Positions 41,666-53,896 of a stretch of DNA of 64,000 bases are shown here, in pieces. This DNA is from Verrucomicrobiota bacterium (lineage in GTDB: Bacteria > Verrucomicrobiota > Verrucomicrobiia > Limisphaerales > UBA9464), in contig CANIZL010000013.1 of the NCBI GenBank assembly GCA_947471985.1, positions 1-64,000 on the forward strand, given 5' to 3'. The notes under the pieces are model-generated. The model was not told the origin of the DNA. It ran no database searches and saw only the letters and a program-made list of their open reading frames with translations. The stretch's first letter is position 1. Each line of letters opens with the position of its first letter. The translations under genes were made by a program, and so were the position numbers.

Positions 41666-43645
41666 TCAGGGCCGATCCCATTCGATGAGATAAACCACGT
41701 CGACCGGCGGCTTGCCGTCGGGCCCGGGCCGATTCCGGGCGATATCGTCCAGGCTGGGCGGCCGGGGCGATTCCCGCCGGGCCAGGATCTCCGCCTCCGT
41801 CAGTCCCACCAGCGCCACGACCTTCCCGCCATTTTGCCGGGCCCAGTCCAGACCATCGCGGGCGCCCTTCACCATCGCGCCCAAATCATCCTGCACCACG
41901 AACCGCAAGCCCTTCGCCCGCAACACCGCGAGATCCGACCCCGATCGGACGTGCTGCACCTGCCGGGCTCCAGGGCCAAACGCATAGGGCTGCCAGAGTG
42001 CGGTCTCCCCGGGCGATACCGCGGCCAAGCCGATCAACCGCTCGAATTTCAATTGCGGCAGCAGCGGATCAAAGCGCCGATGAACCCGTTGTTGAGTGGC
42101 CTGTTTGGTGGCCCAACGCTGCCAGAAAACCGCCCCCTGCCCCCGCTCCGCCAACCACTCCGTCACCACCAGCGGTGGCAGGAGTGGTCGCTGACGCGAA
42201 ACCAGCACCGTCAGCACGGCCGACAACGAAACCGCCGTCGCACCCCAGCGCCATCCGGGCCGGCGCAGAATGCCGCCCCAACCCGGCGCCAGCAGGAATG
42301 GCACCAGCAGGAACGGATAATACGGCGCGAGATACCGGGCGAGCTGCACCGTGCCGGTTTGCGAAAGCAGCAGCAGCAGCAGCGGCCAGATCAAGCGCCG
42401 CGTCCAAACCACCACCGGCCGGTCCGTGGGACATCCCGGCGGCCGTGCGCGACGGGCCCGCCACCAGCCCCACAGCCACAATGCAGCAAAAGGCAATCCC
42501 AATCCGGCCCAGGTCTCGCTGATGGAGCGCGGCAGATTGCCGAAATCTTCGAACCCGACGACGTACGGCGCGAGCCCACCCGTGGCGAGACCCCGCAGAG
42601 CGCCGTTCCACGCGTCCGCCCCGGGGAGTACTGGTGGCGCGAGCGTCTGGAGCACGGCGAACACCGAATTGGCCGCCAGCGCGACCAGGTGGTTTTGGGG
42701 AATCCAAATCTGTTCCGCCCGCGACCACCCCATCCAGTGCCCCGTGTGCGCCAGATTCATCAGGGTCACCGGCACAAACGAAACCGCCGTGGCGATTAAC
42801 GCGACACTCACGGCCAGCACCGGACGACGCAGCAGCAACCGCACTGAAAGCAGTGCTGGTACAAACCAAAGCAGTCCCAGCGGCAGATTGCTCTGCTTCA
42901 CGTTGCTGAACAAACCCGCGGCCACGATCGACCACAGCAGCGACCGGAGATCGCCAAACCGCTGCGCCCGCAACGCCAGCACGACCGCCAGCAGCAAATA
43001 CGGCGTGCTGATGGCATCGTTCGCCGCACTTCCGGCCTGAAAACAGTAGATCCAGGCGGTGGGCAACAGCCACATGGCCCACCACGCCGTCCGGGCCGGC
43101 ACGCCGAGTTCCCGGAAGACGGCCCACGCCGCACCCGGCAGCAGGAGAAAGCCGGCCAGATTCGGCAAAAACAGGCAACGATCCGATCCCGTCCAGGCCA
43201 CGAGCGGCGTCCAAAGCCATTCCAACCCGGGCGCCACATAGTTCAAGCGACCCTCCACCGAGGCGATGAAATGCCAGCGCTGTTCCGCCAGCCAATGGAG
43301 CACGCGCGGAATGCGATACCACTGGGTATCCCAATTGGTGGGCTCGTAGAGTGCGCCGCCGAGGCCACCCGCGATCGCCAGTACCAGGAACCATCGGGCC
43401 GGTCCGCGCCGAAAGCGCCAGAGGCGACCACCAAACCGCCGCGGCGACCGGCCCGCCCCCAGCACTTCGCTGCGCCACATCACCCCGCCCAAGGCCAAGC
43501 CCAATGCGGCCCAGACCAGCCACCCAAGGCCATTCGACTGCCGCAGCGCGGACAGCCCCAACGTGCCCACTCCCGCCCAGGCCCCCAGCCCCAACCAGAT
43601 CCGCCACGCGAGCGGAATGCGGGGTGGGAGGTGTTGCGTATTCAT
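41666..43645 (-). CDS. GT39-like integral membrane glycosyltransferase
   Basis: The product has 659 residues and about ten to twelve membrane helices. It resembles GT-C (family 39/ArnT-like) transferases that take sugars from polyprenyl phosphates. The first periplasmic loop has an acidic motif in PTNWDTQWYRIPRVLHWLAEQRWHF, with the Asp that is catalytic in the family, and a LNYVAPGLEWLWTPL segment follows. The final roughly 180 residues form a periplasmic domain (VHRRFDPLLPQLKFERL, VVALVGLTEAEILARRE). The start is fixed by MNTQHLPPRIPLAWRIWLGLGAW. It lies between the orphan DUF1501 gene and the CRTAC1 gene, all minus strand, but no overlap ties it to either. Confidence 0.78.
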   Translation of the reverse strand: MNTQHLPPRIPLAWRIWLGLGAWAGVGTLGLSALRQSNGLGWLVWAALGLALGGVMWRSEVLGAGRSPRRFGGRLWRFRRGPARWFLVLAIAGGLGGALYEPTNWDTQWYRIPRVLHWLAEQRWHFIASVEGRLNYVAPGLEWLWTPLVAWTGSDRCLFLPNLAGFLLLPGAAWAVFRELGVPARTAWWAMWLLPTAWIYCFQAGSAANDAISTPYLLLAVVLALRAQRFGDLRSLLWSIVAAGLFSNVKQSNLPLGLLWFVPALLSVRLLLRRPVLAVSVALIATAVSFVPVTLMNLAHTGHWMGWSRAEQIWIPQNHLVALAANSVFAVLQTLAPPVLPGADAWNGALRGLATGGLAPYVVGFEDFGNLPRSISETWAGLGLPFAALWLWGWWRARRARPPGCPTDRPVVVWTRRLIWPLLLLLLSQTGTVQLARYLAPYYPFLLVPFLLAPGWGGILRRPGWRWGATAVSLSAVLTVLVSRQRPLLPPLVVTEWLAERGQGAVFWQRWATKQATQQRVHRRFDPLLPQLKFERLIGLAAVSPGETALWQPYAFGPGARQVQHVRSGSDLAVLRAKGLRFVVQDDLGAMVKGARDGLDWARQNGGKVVALVGLTEAEILARRESPRPPSLDDIARNRPGPDGKPPVDVVYLIEWDRP

Positions 43646-43728
43646 CGGCGCGTCGCGGGATTCAATCCAGAATGGTCCGCTGGATTAAACCCGAGGACTC
43701 CGCCGGCACAAAGAATTCCCGGCCCGGA

Positions 43729-45606
43729 TCACGGCGCCTGTTCGATCGTTGTCAGTTTGCCCGCCACCACGCCGGTCACGGTTTGGGTGCGGCCGTTGGG
43801 CCAGGTGATCTCCACCGAATCGATCGCCGTCGCCGCGCCCAGCCCAAAGGTCACCGGCAATTCGCTGGCACTCAGATAACTGCGGGCCGTCGCCACCTGA
43901 CGCCATTGGGTTTGTCCCTTCGCCACCAATTTCACCAACGCGCCCTGCGCATCCCGGGAAGCGCCGTGCCCCACCAACCGCAACCGAACCCAGTTCGACG
44001 TTCCCTTCTGGTCATTGCGCAAGAGCATCGGGGACCCGCCCAACGAGGTCACCACCACGTCCAAATCGCCATCGCCATCGAGATCGCCGTAGGCGCTGCC
44101 GCGACCGACGATCGGCCGGAAAAGGTCACCGGCGGACGGATCCGCCGGCACCGGGAGAAATCCCGCATCACCCGCGTTCCAGTACAATTGGGCCGCCTGT
44201 TCATATTTCTGCCCGTGTTGCAGCCGGGCGATTTCCGCTTCCAGGTGACCATTGACGCTCATCAGGTCCATCCGCCCATCCAGATCGTAATCGAAAAAGA
44301 AAACGCCGAACTTCAAGGGATCCCGACTCGGCCCGCCCACGCCCCACGAAATCGCCTCGTCCGCGAACAAGGGCAGTTCCGGGGTCGAAGCCGCCTGCTG
44401 GACGTAAAGCGCCGTCATTTCATTGGCGAAATTGCCGATGGCAAAACCCAAGCGGCCGTCCTTGGTGAAGCGCGCGGAATCAATTCCCATCGCGCCGCGC
44501 GTATTGCCGTAGCTATCAAACGCCAGGGCACTCGCCGCGCCCACTTCACGGAACGTGCCGTCGTGGCGATTGAGGAAGACGAAATTCTGCACGGTATCGT
44601 TGGCCACCACCAGATCCGGCCAGCCATCGCCATTCACGTCGACGACCGCCACGCCCAGACTCTTGGCCGCCGGCACACCGGTCGCCGGGTTCTTCACCTG
44701 CACGCCACTCGCCTCGCTGACGTCCACAAAACGGCCGCCGCCTTCGTTGCGATAAAGATGCGGAAATGCGCCCTGGAAATTCATTGGCGGACCGTACGCC
44801 CGGGCCTGGCCGTCGATCTTGTAGCCCACTTCAGCGTCGATCTCCCGCGACCACCGAACGTAGTTGGCCACGTACAAATCGAGATCCCCGTCCCGATCAA
44901 AATCCACCCAGACCGCCGCCGTGGACCAATCGCGAGGATCCCCCGCCACCCCGGCCTGCGCCGTCACGTTGGTAAAATGACCGCCGCCCAGATTGCGGAA
45001 CAATCGCACCCCACCCACTCCGGTAATCAGCACATCGACCGCACCATCATTGTCGAAATCACCCGTCGCCACGCCCATCCCGTAAAAGGATTGCTCCAGC
45101 CCGCTGCCGGCGGTGACATCCGTGAACTTCCAATTTCCCGCCACCGTGTCATTGCGATACAGCGCCACGCCGGACGGCGGAACCGTCGCGCCGGTCGGAC
45201 TCTTCCATGGCCAGAACGACGAATTCACGAAGAGCAGATCCTGATCGCCATCCCCGTCAAAATCCAACAGAGCCACCCCGCCGCCCATGGTTTCGGGCAA
45301 CAACTTCTCACCGGTCGCACCGGTCTCGTGCCGGAAGCGAATGCCCGCCGCGGCCGCCACATCCGTAAACGCAACCTGGGGCGCCGAGACCTTCACCGTC
45401 GATCCGGCAGCCCGCGGCTGACTCAAGGCCGTGACCTGAGAGACGGCCGCCTCGCGTCGCGGACGCAACCCCCACCAAGCCCCGCCACCCAGGATGGCCA
45501 GGGCGCCGATCAACAGCAGCGAAACACGCAGGCCGCGACCAATGGCCGCTTCATCGCCCAGCTCCAACTCCTCATCCCCATCGGGTGGTGGTGGTACCTT
45601 GCTCAT
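43729..45606 (-). CDS. CRTAC1 family FG-GAP/ASPIC protein
   Basis: From ATG 45606 the product is 625 residues with one N-terminal membrane segment (VSLLLIGALAILGGGAWWGL). It then has six or more calcium-binding FG-GAP/VCBS blades: DFDGDGDQDLLFVN, DFDNDGAVDVLITG, DFDRDGDLDLYVAN, DVNGDGWPDLVVAN, DYDLDGRMDLMSVNG and DLDGDGDLDVVV, probably folding as a beta-propeller outside the cytoplasm. An ASPIC/UnbV domain (VRLRLVGHGASRDAQGALVKLVA to SVEITWPNGRTQTVTGV) closes it. The frame from 45684 is longer but lacks support. The gene sits 26 bp downstream of the five-haem cytochrome gene, an arrangement that recurs in PVC bacteria and suggests a joint extracellular function. Confidence 0.92.
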   Translation of the reverse strand: MSKVPPPPDGDEELELGDEAAIGRGLRVSLLLIGALAILGGGAWWGLRPRREAAVSQVTALSQPRAAGSTVKVSAPQVAFTDVAAAAGIRFRHETGATGEKLLPETMGGGVALLDFDGDGDQDLLFVNSSFWPWKSPTGATVPPSGVALYRNDTVAGNWKFTDVTAGSGLEQSFYGMGVATGDFDNDGAVDVLITGVGGVRLFRNLGGGHFTNVTAQAGVAGDPRDWSTAAVWVDFDRDGDLDLYVANYVRWSREIDAEVGYKIDGQARAYGPPMNFQGAFPHLYRNEGGGRFVDVSEASGVQVKNPATGVPAAKSLGVAVVDVNGDGWPDLVVANDTVQNFVFLNRHDGTFREVGAASALAFDSYGNTRGAMGIDSARFTKDGRLGFAIGNFANEMTALYVQQAASTPELPLFADEAISWGVGGPSRDPLKFGVFFFDYDLDGRMDLMSVNGHLEAEIARLQHGQKYEQAAQLYWNAGDAGFLPVPADPSAGDLFRPIVGRGSAYGDLDGDGDLDVVVTSLGGSPMLLRNDQKGTSNWVRLRLVGHGASRDAQGALVKLVAKGQTQWRQVATARSYLSASELPVTFGLGAATAIDSVEITWPNGRTQTVTGVVAGKLTTIEQAP

Positions 45607-45632
45607 GACGTCACAATTAGCACGGAATCGAA

Positions 45633-48536
45633 TTATCGTTGGGAAAGCGGACGCTCCACGCCGCGCCCGGCGGGTAGCTCCCACGCGCCCGGGCGTTGCA
45701 GATCATAGATCACAATGGCCTGGGCGGCGTGGTCGGCGGCGGGATCGTGGCGGCGGGCGACAGCCACTGCGCGGTCGCGGGCGTTGTCGTCCGGACGGTA
45801 GCGCTCATGCAATTCCCGGTGCTCCGCCGCCTTTTCCTTCTCACCCAACTGCGCGTACAACAGCCCCAGATTGTAGTGCGCCGTGACGTTCTCGGGATCC
45901 AGCACCAGCGTCCGCTGAAACCGGGCCAACGCCGCCCGCAGAAACTCCTGCTGCCGCGCCGGATCCGCCCGCTCCATCTTCGCGCGTTCGAACAGGGTCT
46001 GGCCCAGTTCGTTGATCACCTCGTAGTCGCGACTGAAATCGAAACCCCGCTTCTCCAACTCGGGATAATGATCCTCGAGGATGCTGGTGAATTCGCGAAT
46101 GGCTTCGTCGAGGTAGCCGTTTTGCTTGTTCACCAGGCCGTTCAGCCAGGCGATGGTCCAGCGGTTCCCAGCCAGCTTGAACCGATTGGTATCGTTGGCC
46201 CGCTGCAGCGCGCCCACGGCGTCATTGAGCCGGCCCTCCTTGAAGAAGACCCGCGCCAGATTCAGCGGACCGTCCGCGCGCCCCAGCTTTTCCACTTCCC
46301 CAAAAGCCTGCGCCGCCTGCACCAATTCGCCCTTCTCACTCCCCTTGTCGCCCTTCATGAACAGCCCGATGCCGTAGTCATTCCAGCGCTGCCATACCGG
46401 GATTCCATTGGTCTGCGACGGCAGGGCCGCCATTTCCGCCGCCGTCATGCCTTCCACCGGCAGAATCACCGAATCCGTGGAAATGAGGGTCACCGGCAGG
46501 TCATTGGTGAGCTGGAACGGCGCGCCATTCGTGTAACCGCGGCCGTAAACGTAGTTGTAGAAGATCGTATCGAACTTCCGGTACTTGAGATTCACCGTCA
46601 CGCGAAGCGGGCCTCGTTGATCGGCCGGCACTGTGAACTGTCCGTGCACCACCGCCGCTGCCCCGGGCGGAATCTGATTGTTGTACAACGGGGTGAAAAT
46701 GTCCTGCGCATTGCGCCGATCCACCCGCTGCCCATCGCGATTGAGCATGTAGACATTCACGAAGTGCGACCACGGATCCACTTCGCCGTGCGGTCCCATG
46801 CCGCCCATCCGCCCCACCACGCCGCCGTCGGCATCCCGCACCGCGGCGTCCACCCACAATTCATTGGAATCCACCGTCCCCTGGGTGAGGGGATGCCCCA
46901 CCTTCAACGTGCGCACGACGGTCTCAATGAGGTAGGTCTGTCCGCGTTTGAGCACCGGAATTTGCGGACGCAGCGGCGCCGTGAGCGGGCTGTCGATCTG
47001 CCCGCCCGCTTTGACCCCGAAGATATCGACCCGCGCCACGTTGGTCAGGTAGGTCTGGTGCCGGGCAACGGTGGCCGGGGAGCCGGTGACCTGAGCCAGG
47101 GCGGTATTGGCCGCCGGGAACAGATGATCGTGCACCATGCGGGCCGTATTGGTCCCGTAACGTTTGGCGGAGAAGTCGTCGGAAACCTCCAACGGCATGT
47201 GGCATTCCGCGCAATTCAACTTCGCCTGATCGGGGTAATAAAAACTCCGCGCATTCACCCCGGAAACGCCGCTCAGCAGGTACGAGTCGTAGTGGTTCTG
47301 GCCCCGCAGGAAGTCCTTATACTGGGTTACTTCCCGCGGCAGGCTGACCTTGTGGCAGGTGCCGCAGAATTCCGCCGTCTTGTGGAGCGGCTTCAGGAAG
47401 GTCTGTTTGTGGAAGGCCGGCCGGGCCTTGACCATCTGCTTATTGAGCCAGTAACCGAGCGAATTGGTCGGGGCAAAGGCCCACGGGTAATGCACCGGCT
47501 CTTCAATCGTGTAGTTGGCGTTGCCGATGGGGCCCGTCCGACCCCCTTCGAGCGCGGTGATCGAATGACAGGCCACGCAGGTGATGCCGGCCCGGGCGGT
47601 CGGATGATTGGTCATGTCAAACGCCGGATCATCGAAGGCCCCGGAGAAAAACGGCGCGGGATCGTGACACCCGGCACACCAGCGCGAGGCCTGGACATTG
47701 CCATCGCGCTTCAACGAGACCTGCCGGGTTTCATTGACGCTGAAGAGGTAGAACGGGTTGTTGAACGAGCTAAACCGATGGGCGGAATGGACCCAGGAAT
47801 CGTACGCCGCCGGATGGCATTCCAGGCAGTACTCATTGTTCAGCAACGCGGGCGCGGAAATGAAATTGCCATCGGCCGTGCGGGCGCTGCTCGGATGAAA
47901 ATACTTCGCCCCGGTCTTGGGCGCCCGGACGTTCCAGCGCCGCGGATCGTGCCGGTGCAATCCGATCATGCCCGCCACCACCACGACCACCGCGGCGGAC
48001 CACGTGACGCCGTAGCGCCAGCGAATGCGCGGTCCCGAAAGCCGGTGCAGGATGTAGAGCCACACACAGGCCAGCGGCGTGATCACGTGCAGCCAGTACA
48101 ACACCAGGCGCAGCGCCGGATCGCGCAACTCGAAGCCGCCCAACCGCATCAGGGCAAACCCCGTGAACAGCAATACCAGCGCCGCCGTAAACAGCGCAAA
48201 CCCCACGTAAACAGCCTGTCGATTCTTCCGTTCGTGGGTGTTCTTCCAGTGGATCAACCCAAAGATGATCACCGGCAGCGTGATCAGCACCCCGAGCACC
48301 AGGTGCGCGAGGAACATCAACTGGTAGAAGTAGTTCTCGTACGACACCCCCTGATGCCGCTCCAGCCAGTTGAGGAAGGTGATGGCGGTCAGGTAGAACG
48401 AATTGGCTCCCAGGATGGCGAAGAGACCAAAGATTCCGTTCAACAACACGCGCAGGCGCGGCCCCACGGCGCGGACGTACCGGCGTTTTTCAGCCGAACC
48501 ATCCCCCGACGGGGTGGAGAGAGGCGCAGAGCTCAT
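45633..48536 (-). CDS. Membrane multihaem cytochrome c with TPR tail
   Basis: The product has 967 residues from ATG 48536 (or 973 from 48554). Five N-terminal membrane helices (VLLNGIFGLFAILGANSFYL to WSAAVVVVVAGMIGL) are His-containing and may bind haem b or dock quinol partners. The periplasmic part has five CxxCH motifs: CLECH, CAGCH, CVACH, CGTCH and CAECH. A beta-rich domain follows, then a TPR-like C-terminus (VQAAQAFGEVEKLGRADGPLNLARVFFKEGRLNDAVGALQRAND and LDPENVTAHYNLGLLYAQLGEKEKAAEHRELHERY). It probably moves electrons from the membrane to an external partner, perhaps the CRTAC1 protein encoded 26 bp downstream. Confidence 0.9.
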   Translation of the reverse strand: MSSAPLSTPSGDGSAEKRRYVRAVGPRLRVLLNGIFGLFAILGANSFYLTAITFLNWLERHQGVSYENYFYQLMFLAHLVLGVLITLPVIIFGLIHWKNTHERKNRQAVYVGFALFTAALVLLFTGFALMRLGGFELRDPALRLVLYWLHVITPLACVWLYILHRLSGPRIRWRYGVTWSAAVVVVVAGMIGLHRHDPRRWNVRAPKTGAKYFHPSSARTADGNFISAPALLNNEYCLECHPAAYDSWVHSAHRFSSFNNPFYLFSVNETRQVSLKRDGNVQASRWCAGCHDPAPFFSGAFDDPAFDMTNHPTARAGITCVACHSITALEGGRTGPIGNANYTIEEPVHYPWAFAPTNSLGYWLNKQMVKARPAFHKQTFLKPLHKTAEFCGTCHKVSLPREVTQYKDFLRGQNHYDSYLLSGVSGVNARSFYYPDQAKLNCAECHMPLEVSDDFSAKRYGTNTARMVHDHLFPAANTALAQVTGSPATVARHQTYLTNVARVDIFGVKAGGQIDSPLTAPLRPQIPVLKRGQTYLIETVVRTLKVGHPLTQGTVDSNELWVDAAVRDADGGVVGRMGGMGPHGEVDPWSHFVNVYMLNRDGQRVDRRNAQDIFTPLYNNQIPPGAAAVVHGQFTVPADQRGPLRVTVNLKYRKFDTIFYNYVYGRGYTNGAPFQLTNDLPVTLISTDSVILPVEGMTAAEMAALPSQTNGIPVWQRWNDYGIGLFMKGDKGSEKGELVQAAQAFGEVEKLGRADGPLNLARVFFKEGRLNDAVGALQRANDTNRFKLAGNRWTIAWLNGLVNKQNGYLDEAIREFTSILEDHYPELEKRGFDFSRDYEVINELGQTLFERAKMERADPARQQEFLRAALARFQRTLVLDPENVTAHYNLGLLYAQLGEKEKAAEHRELHERYRPDDNARDRAVAVARRHDPAADHAAQAIVIYDLQRPGAWELPAGRGVERPLSQR

Positions 48537-48653
48537 GCGATGATTTGACGGCAACGTGGCGCAAATCCGATTGAGACAAGCCGGCCGGGGTCAACCGCGG
48601 GATATCGGTGGCGAGCCGCCTTGGCGCCCCCCCGATAGCCCCGCTGCGCCCGC

Positions 48654-50357
48654 CTACCGGCGCTTGGTGGTCCGGCCCGGCTTGACGTTGGAGCGGTTCT
48701 TCCCCTTGCGCAGACGCGGGGCCAGTTCGGCCGCCGCCGCAGTCGGGCGTTTGACGCGCGGGGGCGGCTGGGTCGCCTTGCGCTGCGCCTCCCGTCCGTG
48801 CCGCAGATTACGGTCCGTCGCAAACGGCTGCCGCTTGAACTTGCGCAACGGCTGAATCGTTTTCGGCCGGGCCTTCGGCACCACCACCACCGGACAGCCT
48901 TCGTACCCGAACTTCGCCCGCATCTCGCCGGCGAGGTATTTCATGTACTGATCGTTGAACAGCTCGTCCCGGTTCACGAACAGCAGGAAGGTCGGGGGCG
49001 CCGATTTCACCTGCGTGGCATAGTAGAACTTGAGCCGATGCCCCTGATCGCTCACCGGCTGACGCCGCTCCACGGCGTCGTTCAGGGTGCGATTGAGAAT
49101 GCCGGTGGGAATCTTCTGCCGCAGCTGCGACGCCACGTAGCGCACCGCTTCCAGCAGCCGGTCGAGTTGGAATCCTTCCTTCGCCGAAGTGAAAATAACC
49201 GGGGCGTAATCGAGAAAAAACAGCTTCTCCTGCACCCACGCACCGAAGTCCGACAAAGTGGTCAGGCGCTTCTCCCGGTCCATCCGGTGACGCGTCTTCT
49301 CTTCCCGCACCACCATCTCGGCCTCCCGCGCCTTGCGCACGCTTTCGGCCACGAGATCCCACTTGTTCACCACGACAATGCACGAGCGCTTCTGCTCGAC
49401 GATGATGTCCGCCAGCTTTTTGTCCTGCTCGGTGATTCCCTCCAAAGCGTCGAGGACGAGCACCGTGATGTCGCTCCGCGCAATCGCGTCCTCGGTGCGC
49501 TTCACGGAGAAAAACTCAACGGAGTCCGCCACCCGCCGCGCCTTCCGCACGCCGGCGGTGTCGATCAACAGGTACTTCTGTCGCACGCCTTCCGTATCGA
49601 CTTCAAACGGCACATCCACCGCGTCACGCGTGGTGCCCGGAATGGGACTGACAATCACCCGCTGCGAACCGGTCAGGGCGTTGATCAAGGACGACTTGCC
49701 CACGTTGGGCCGGCCGACGATGGCCAGTCGGATGGCGTATTTGGGATCCTGCATCCGGTTCCGGATGAGGGGATTCTCGGGCTTTTCCTTGGCCGGAGCG
49801 TCCGGGTCCACCGGAACTTCTTCGACTTCGACCGCGACCGGGGCATCGTGCGGCGGCAGATAGGCCAGCGCGGCGTCCATCAATTCCTCGATGCCGTAAC
49901 CATGGATGGCCGTCACCGGAAACAACCGCTCGTAGCCCAGGGCCGAAAACTCGGCGGTGCCGGGAGTGGCGCGGTCCGTATCGACCTTGTTGATCACCAC
50001 CAGAACCGGCTTATGCGCCAGCCGCAGTTTCGACGCCACCTCGACGTCCAGCGGCACGATGCCTTCCTGCACATTGACCACCAGCAGAATGACATCCGCG
50101 GCCTCGATCGCGAGATCCACCTGTTCCAGCGCGGCCGCCTGGATCACATCCTCGGCTTTTTCGCGTCGCAACAAGCCGATACCCCCGGTATCGACCACCG
50201 TAAAAGGGCGCCCGTGCCATTCCACTTCCGCCATCACGCGATCCCGGGTCACCCCCGGCAAATCGTGCACAATGGCAATACGCCGTCCCGCAATGCGATT
50301 AAACAAAGCGGATTTGCCCACATTCGGGCGTCCTACGATGGCAATAAGGCCAGACAT
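48654..50357 (-). CDS. der: Ribosome biogenesis GTPase Der (EngA)
   Basis: Der is a tandem GTPase needed for 50S subunit assembly. The first G domain starts [16 protein letters not shown] near residue 5, with GVTRDR and VVNKVD-type motifs. The second starts [15 protein letters not shown] near residue 213, with GTTRDA and NKWDL. The KH-like domain follows with [30 protein letters not shown]. At 567 residues it is longer than usual (about 440-500): an acidic linker before the second G domain ([20 protein letters not shown]) and a very basic C-terminal tail of about 70 residues ([20 protein letters not shown] onwards) account for the excess. It is divergent from leuS. Confidence 0.96.
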   Translation of the reverse strand: MSGLIAIVGRPNVGKSALFNRIAGRRIAIVHDLPGVTRDRVMAEVEWHGRPFTVVDTGGIGLLRREKAEDVIQAAALEQVDLAIEAADVILLVVNVQEGIVPLDVEVASKLRLAHKPVLVVINKVDTDRATPGTAEFSALGYERLFPVTAIHGYGIEELMDAALAYLPPHDAPVAVEVEEVPVDPDAPAKEKPENPLIRNRMQDPKYAIRLAIVGRPNVGKSSLINALTGSQRVIVSPIPGTTRDAVDVPFEVDTEGVRQKYLLIDTAGVRKARRVADSVEFFSVKRTEDAIARSDITVLVLDALEGITEQDKKLADIIVEQKRSCIVVVNKWDLVAESVRKAREAEMVVREEKTRHRMDREKRLTTLSDFGAWVQEKLFFLDYAPVIFTSAKEGFQLDRLLEAVRYVASQLRQKIPTGILNRTLNDAVERRQPVSDQGHRLKFYYATQVKSAPPTFLLFVNRDELFNDQYMKYLAGEMRAKFGYEGCPVVVVPKARPKTIQPLRKFKRQPFATDRNLRHGREAQRKATQPPPRVKRPTAAAAELAPRLRKGKNRSNVKPGRTTKRR

Positions 50358-50519
50358 GGACCCACTCTCGCTGACAGCCGCCCGGGAGCCACATCAATTC
50401 GCGGTCGTCCGGGGGGAACCCCGCGCAACGGCTCCCGAACGGCAACCGGATCCGGACCGCTGCGGACGTCAGGTTCCATTGCCCTGCGCGCCGCGATACC
50501 CCATCGTCCCCGCTCATTT

Positions 50520-53264
<2,745 letters not shown>

Positions 53265-53307
53265 ACATGGCATCGGCCTGTCACAGTGACGATCAACCGG
53301 CGCGGGC

Positions 53308-53463
53308 ATGACGCGTCAGGAGCGCTGGGTATTATGGGTGATCCTGCTGCTGATCTTCGGCGGCTTGATCGCCCGTGCCTGGTGGCGGGTCCAGCCTCCG
53401 GCCAGTCTGCCCGCCGTGCCCGCCAGTGCCGATCCCGGTTCCGCCCGCCCCGTGCAACCCTGA
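53308..53463 (+). CDS. Small single-pass membrane protein (51 aa)
   Basis: This 51-codon gene was found by reading the gap after leuS. It begins MTRQERWVLWVILLLIFGGL, a short basic N-terminus and one membrane helix, and continues with ARAWWRVQPP and an Ala/Pro-rich tail ending in Pro-Val-Gln-Pro before TGA. The start is 43 bp after leuS and the stop is 40 bp before the Minf_1886-type gene, all on the plus strand, so it is probably in the same operon. Its function is unknown; such short proteins are often modulators of envelope processes. Confidence 0.5.
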   Translation: MTRQERWVLWVILLLIFGGLIARAWWRVQPPASLPAVPASADPGSARPVQP

Positions 53464-53503
53464 AATTCGTCGACGTCCCCTCGATCTCCTTTAGACCGAC
53501 GCT

Positions 53504-53884
53504 ATGACCGAGTTCGAACAAGCTCTGGAAGCCATCCTGGCCAAGGACCCCCGCTACTCGCGGGAAGCCTACCTGTTCCTGCGCGAGGCCCTGGAACATC
53601 TGCGGGCGGAAATGCTCCGCTCGGGGGGTAACGCGCGGCATGTCAGCGGCCAGGAATTGCTGGAAAACCTCAAGCAACTGGCCCTGACCCAGTTTGGCCC
53701 GATGGCTTGGACGGTCCTCGACGACTGGGGCGTCCGCTCCTGCCCCGACTGGGGGGAGATCGTGTTTAATTTGATCGACGAAAAGGTGCTCACGAAAACC
53801 GCCAACGATTCGAAGGCCGATTTCCAGGGCAACTACGATTTCCACGAAACGTTCCGCCGCCCGTTCCAGCGGTCAGGACGCTGA
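53504..53884 (+). CDS. Minf_1886 (TIGR04138) family protein
   Basis: The product has 126 residues with the lineage-restricted Minf_1886 pattern: FEQALEAILAKDPRYSREAYLFLREALEHLRAEMLR, HVSGQELLENLKQLALTQFGPMAWTVLDDWGVRSCPDWGEIVFNLIDEKVL and a FQGNYDFHETF close. The family is known from Verrucomicrobia and Planctomycetes and has no assigned function; it looks like a small helical cytoplasmic protein. It supports the taxonomic placement of the window. It lies downstream of leuS and a 51-aa gene and converges with the PQQ-dehydrogenase-like gene, 12 bp between stops. Confidence 0.9.
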   Translation: MTEFEQALEAILAKDPRYSREAYLFLREALEHLRAEMLRSGGNARHVSGQELLENLKQLALTQFGPMAWTVLDDWGVRSCPDWGEIVFNLIDEKVLTKTANDSKADFQGNYDFHETFRRPFQRSGR

Positions 53885-53896
53885 AACGCCGGCCGG

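Noticed and set aside
43351-45708. 785-residue open frame antisense to the CRTAC1 gene
   Set aside because: It is rich in His, Arg and Pro with no fold signature; it is a shadow of the FG-GAP gene.
45696-48548. 950-residue open frame antisense to the multihaem cytochrome gene
   Set aside because: It is the reverse complement of a gene with five CxxCH sites and TPR repeats and has no domain of its own.
48798-50519. Open frame upstream of leuS giving a 1488-residue product
   Set aside because: It runs antisense to der and lacks any recognisable domain before the LeuRS start at 50520. The absence of stops reflects high GC.
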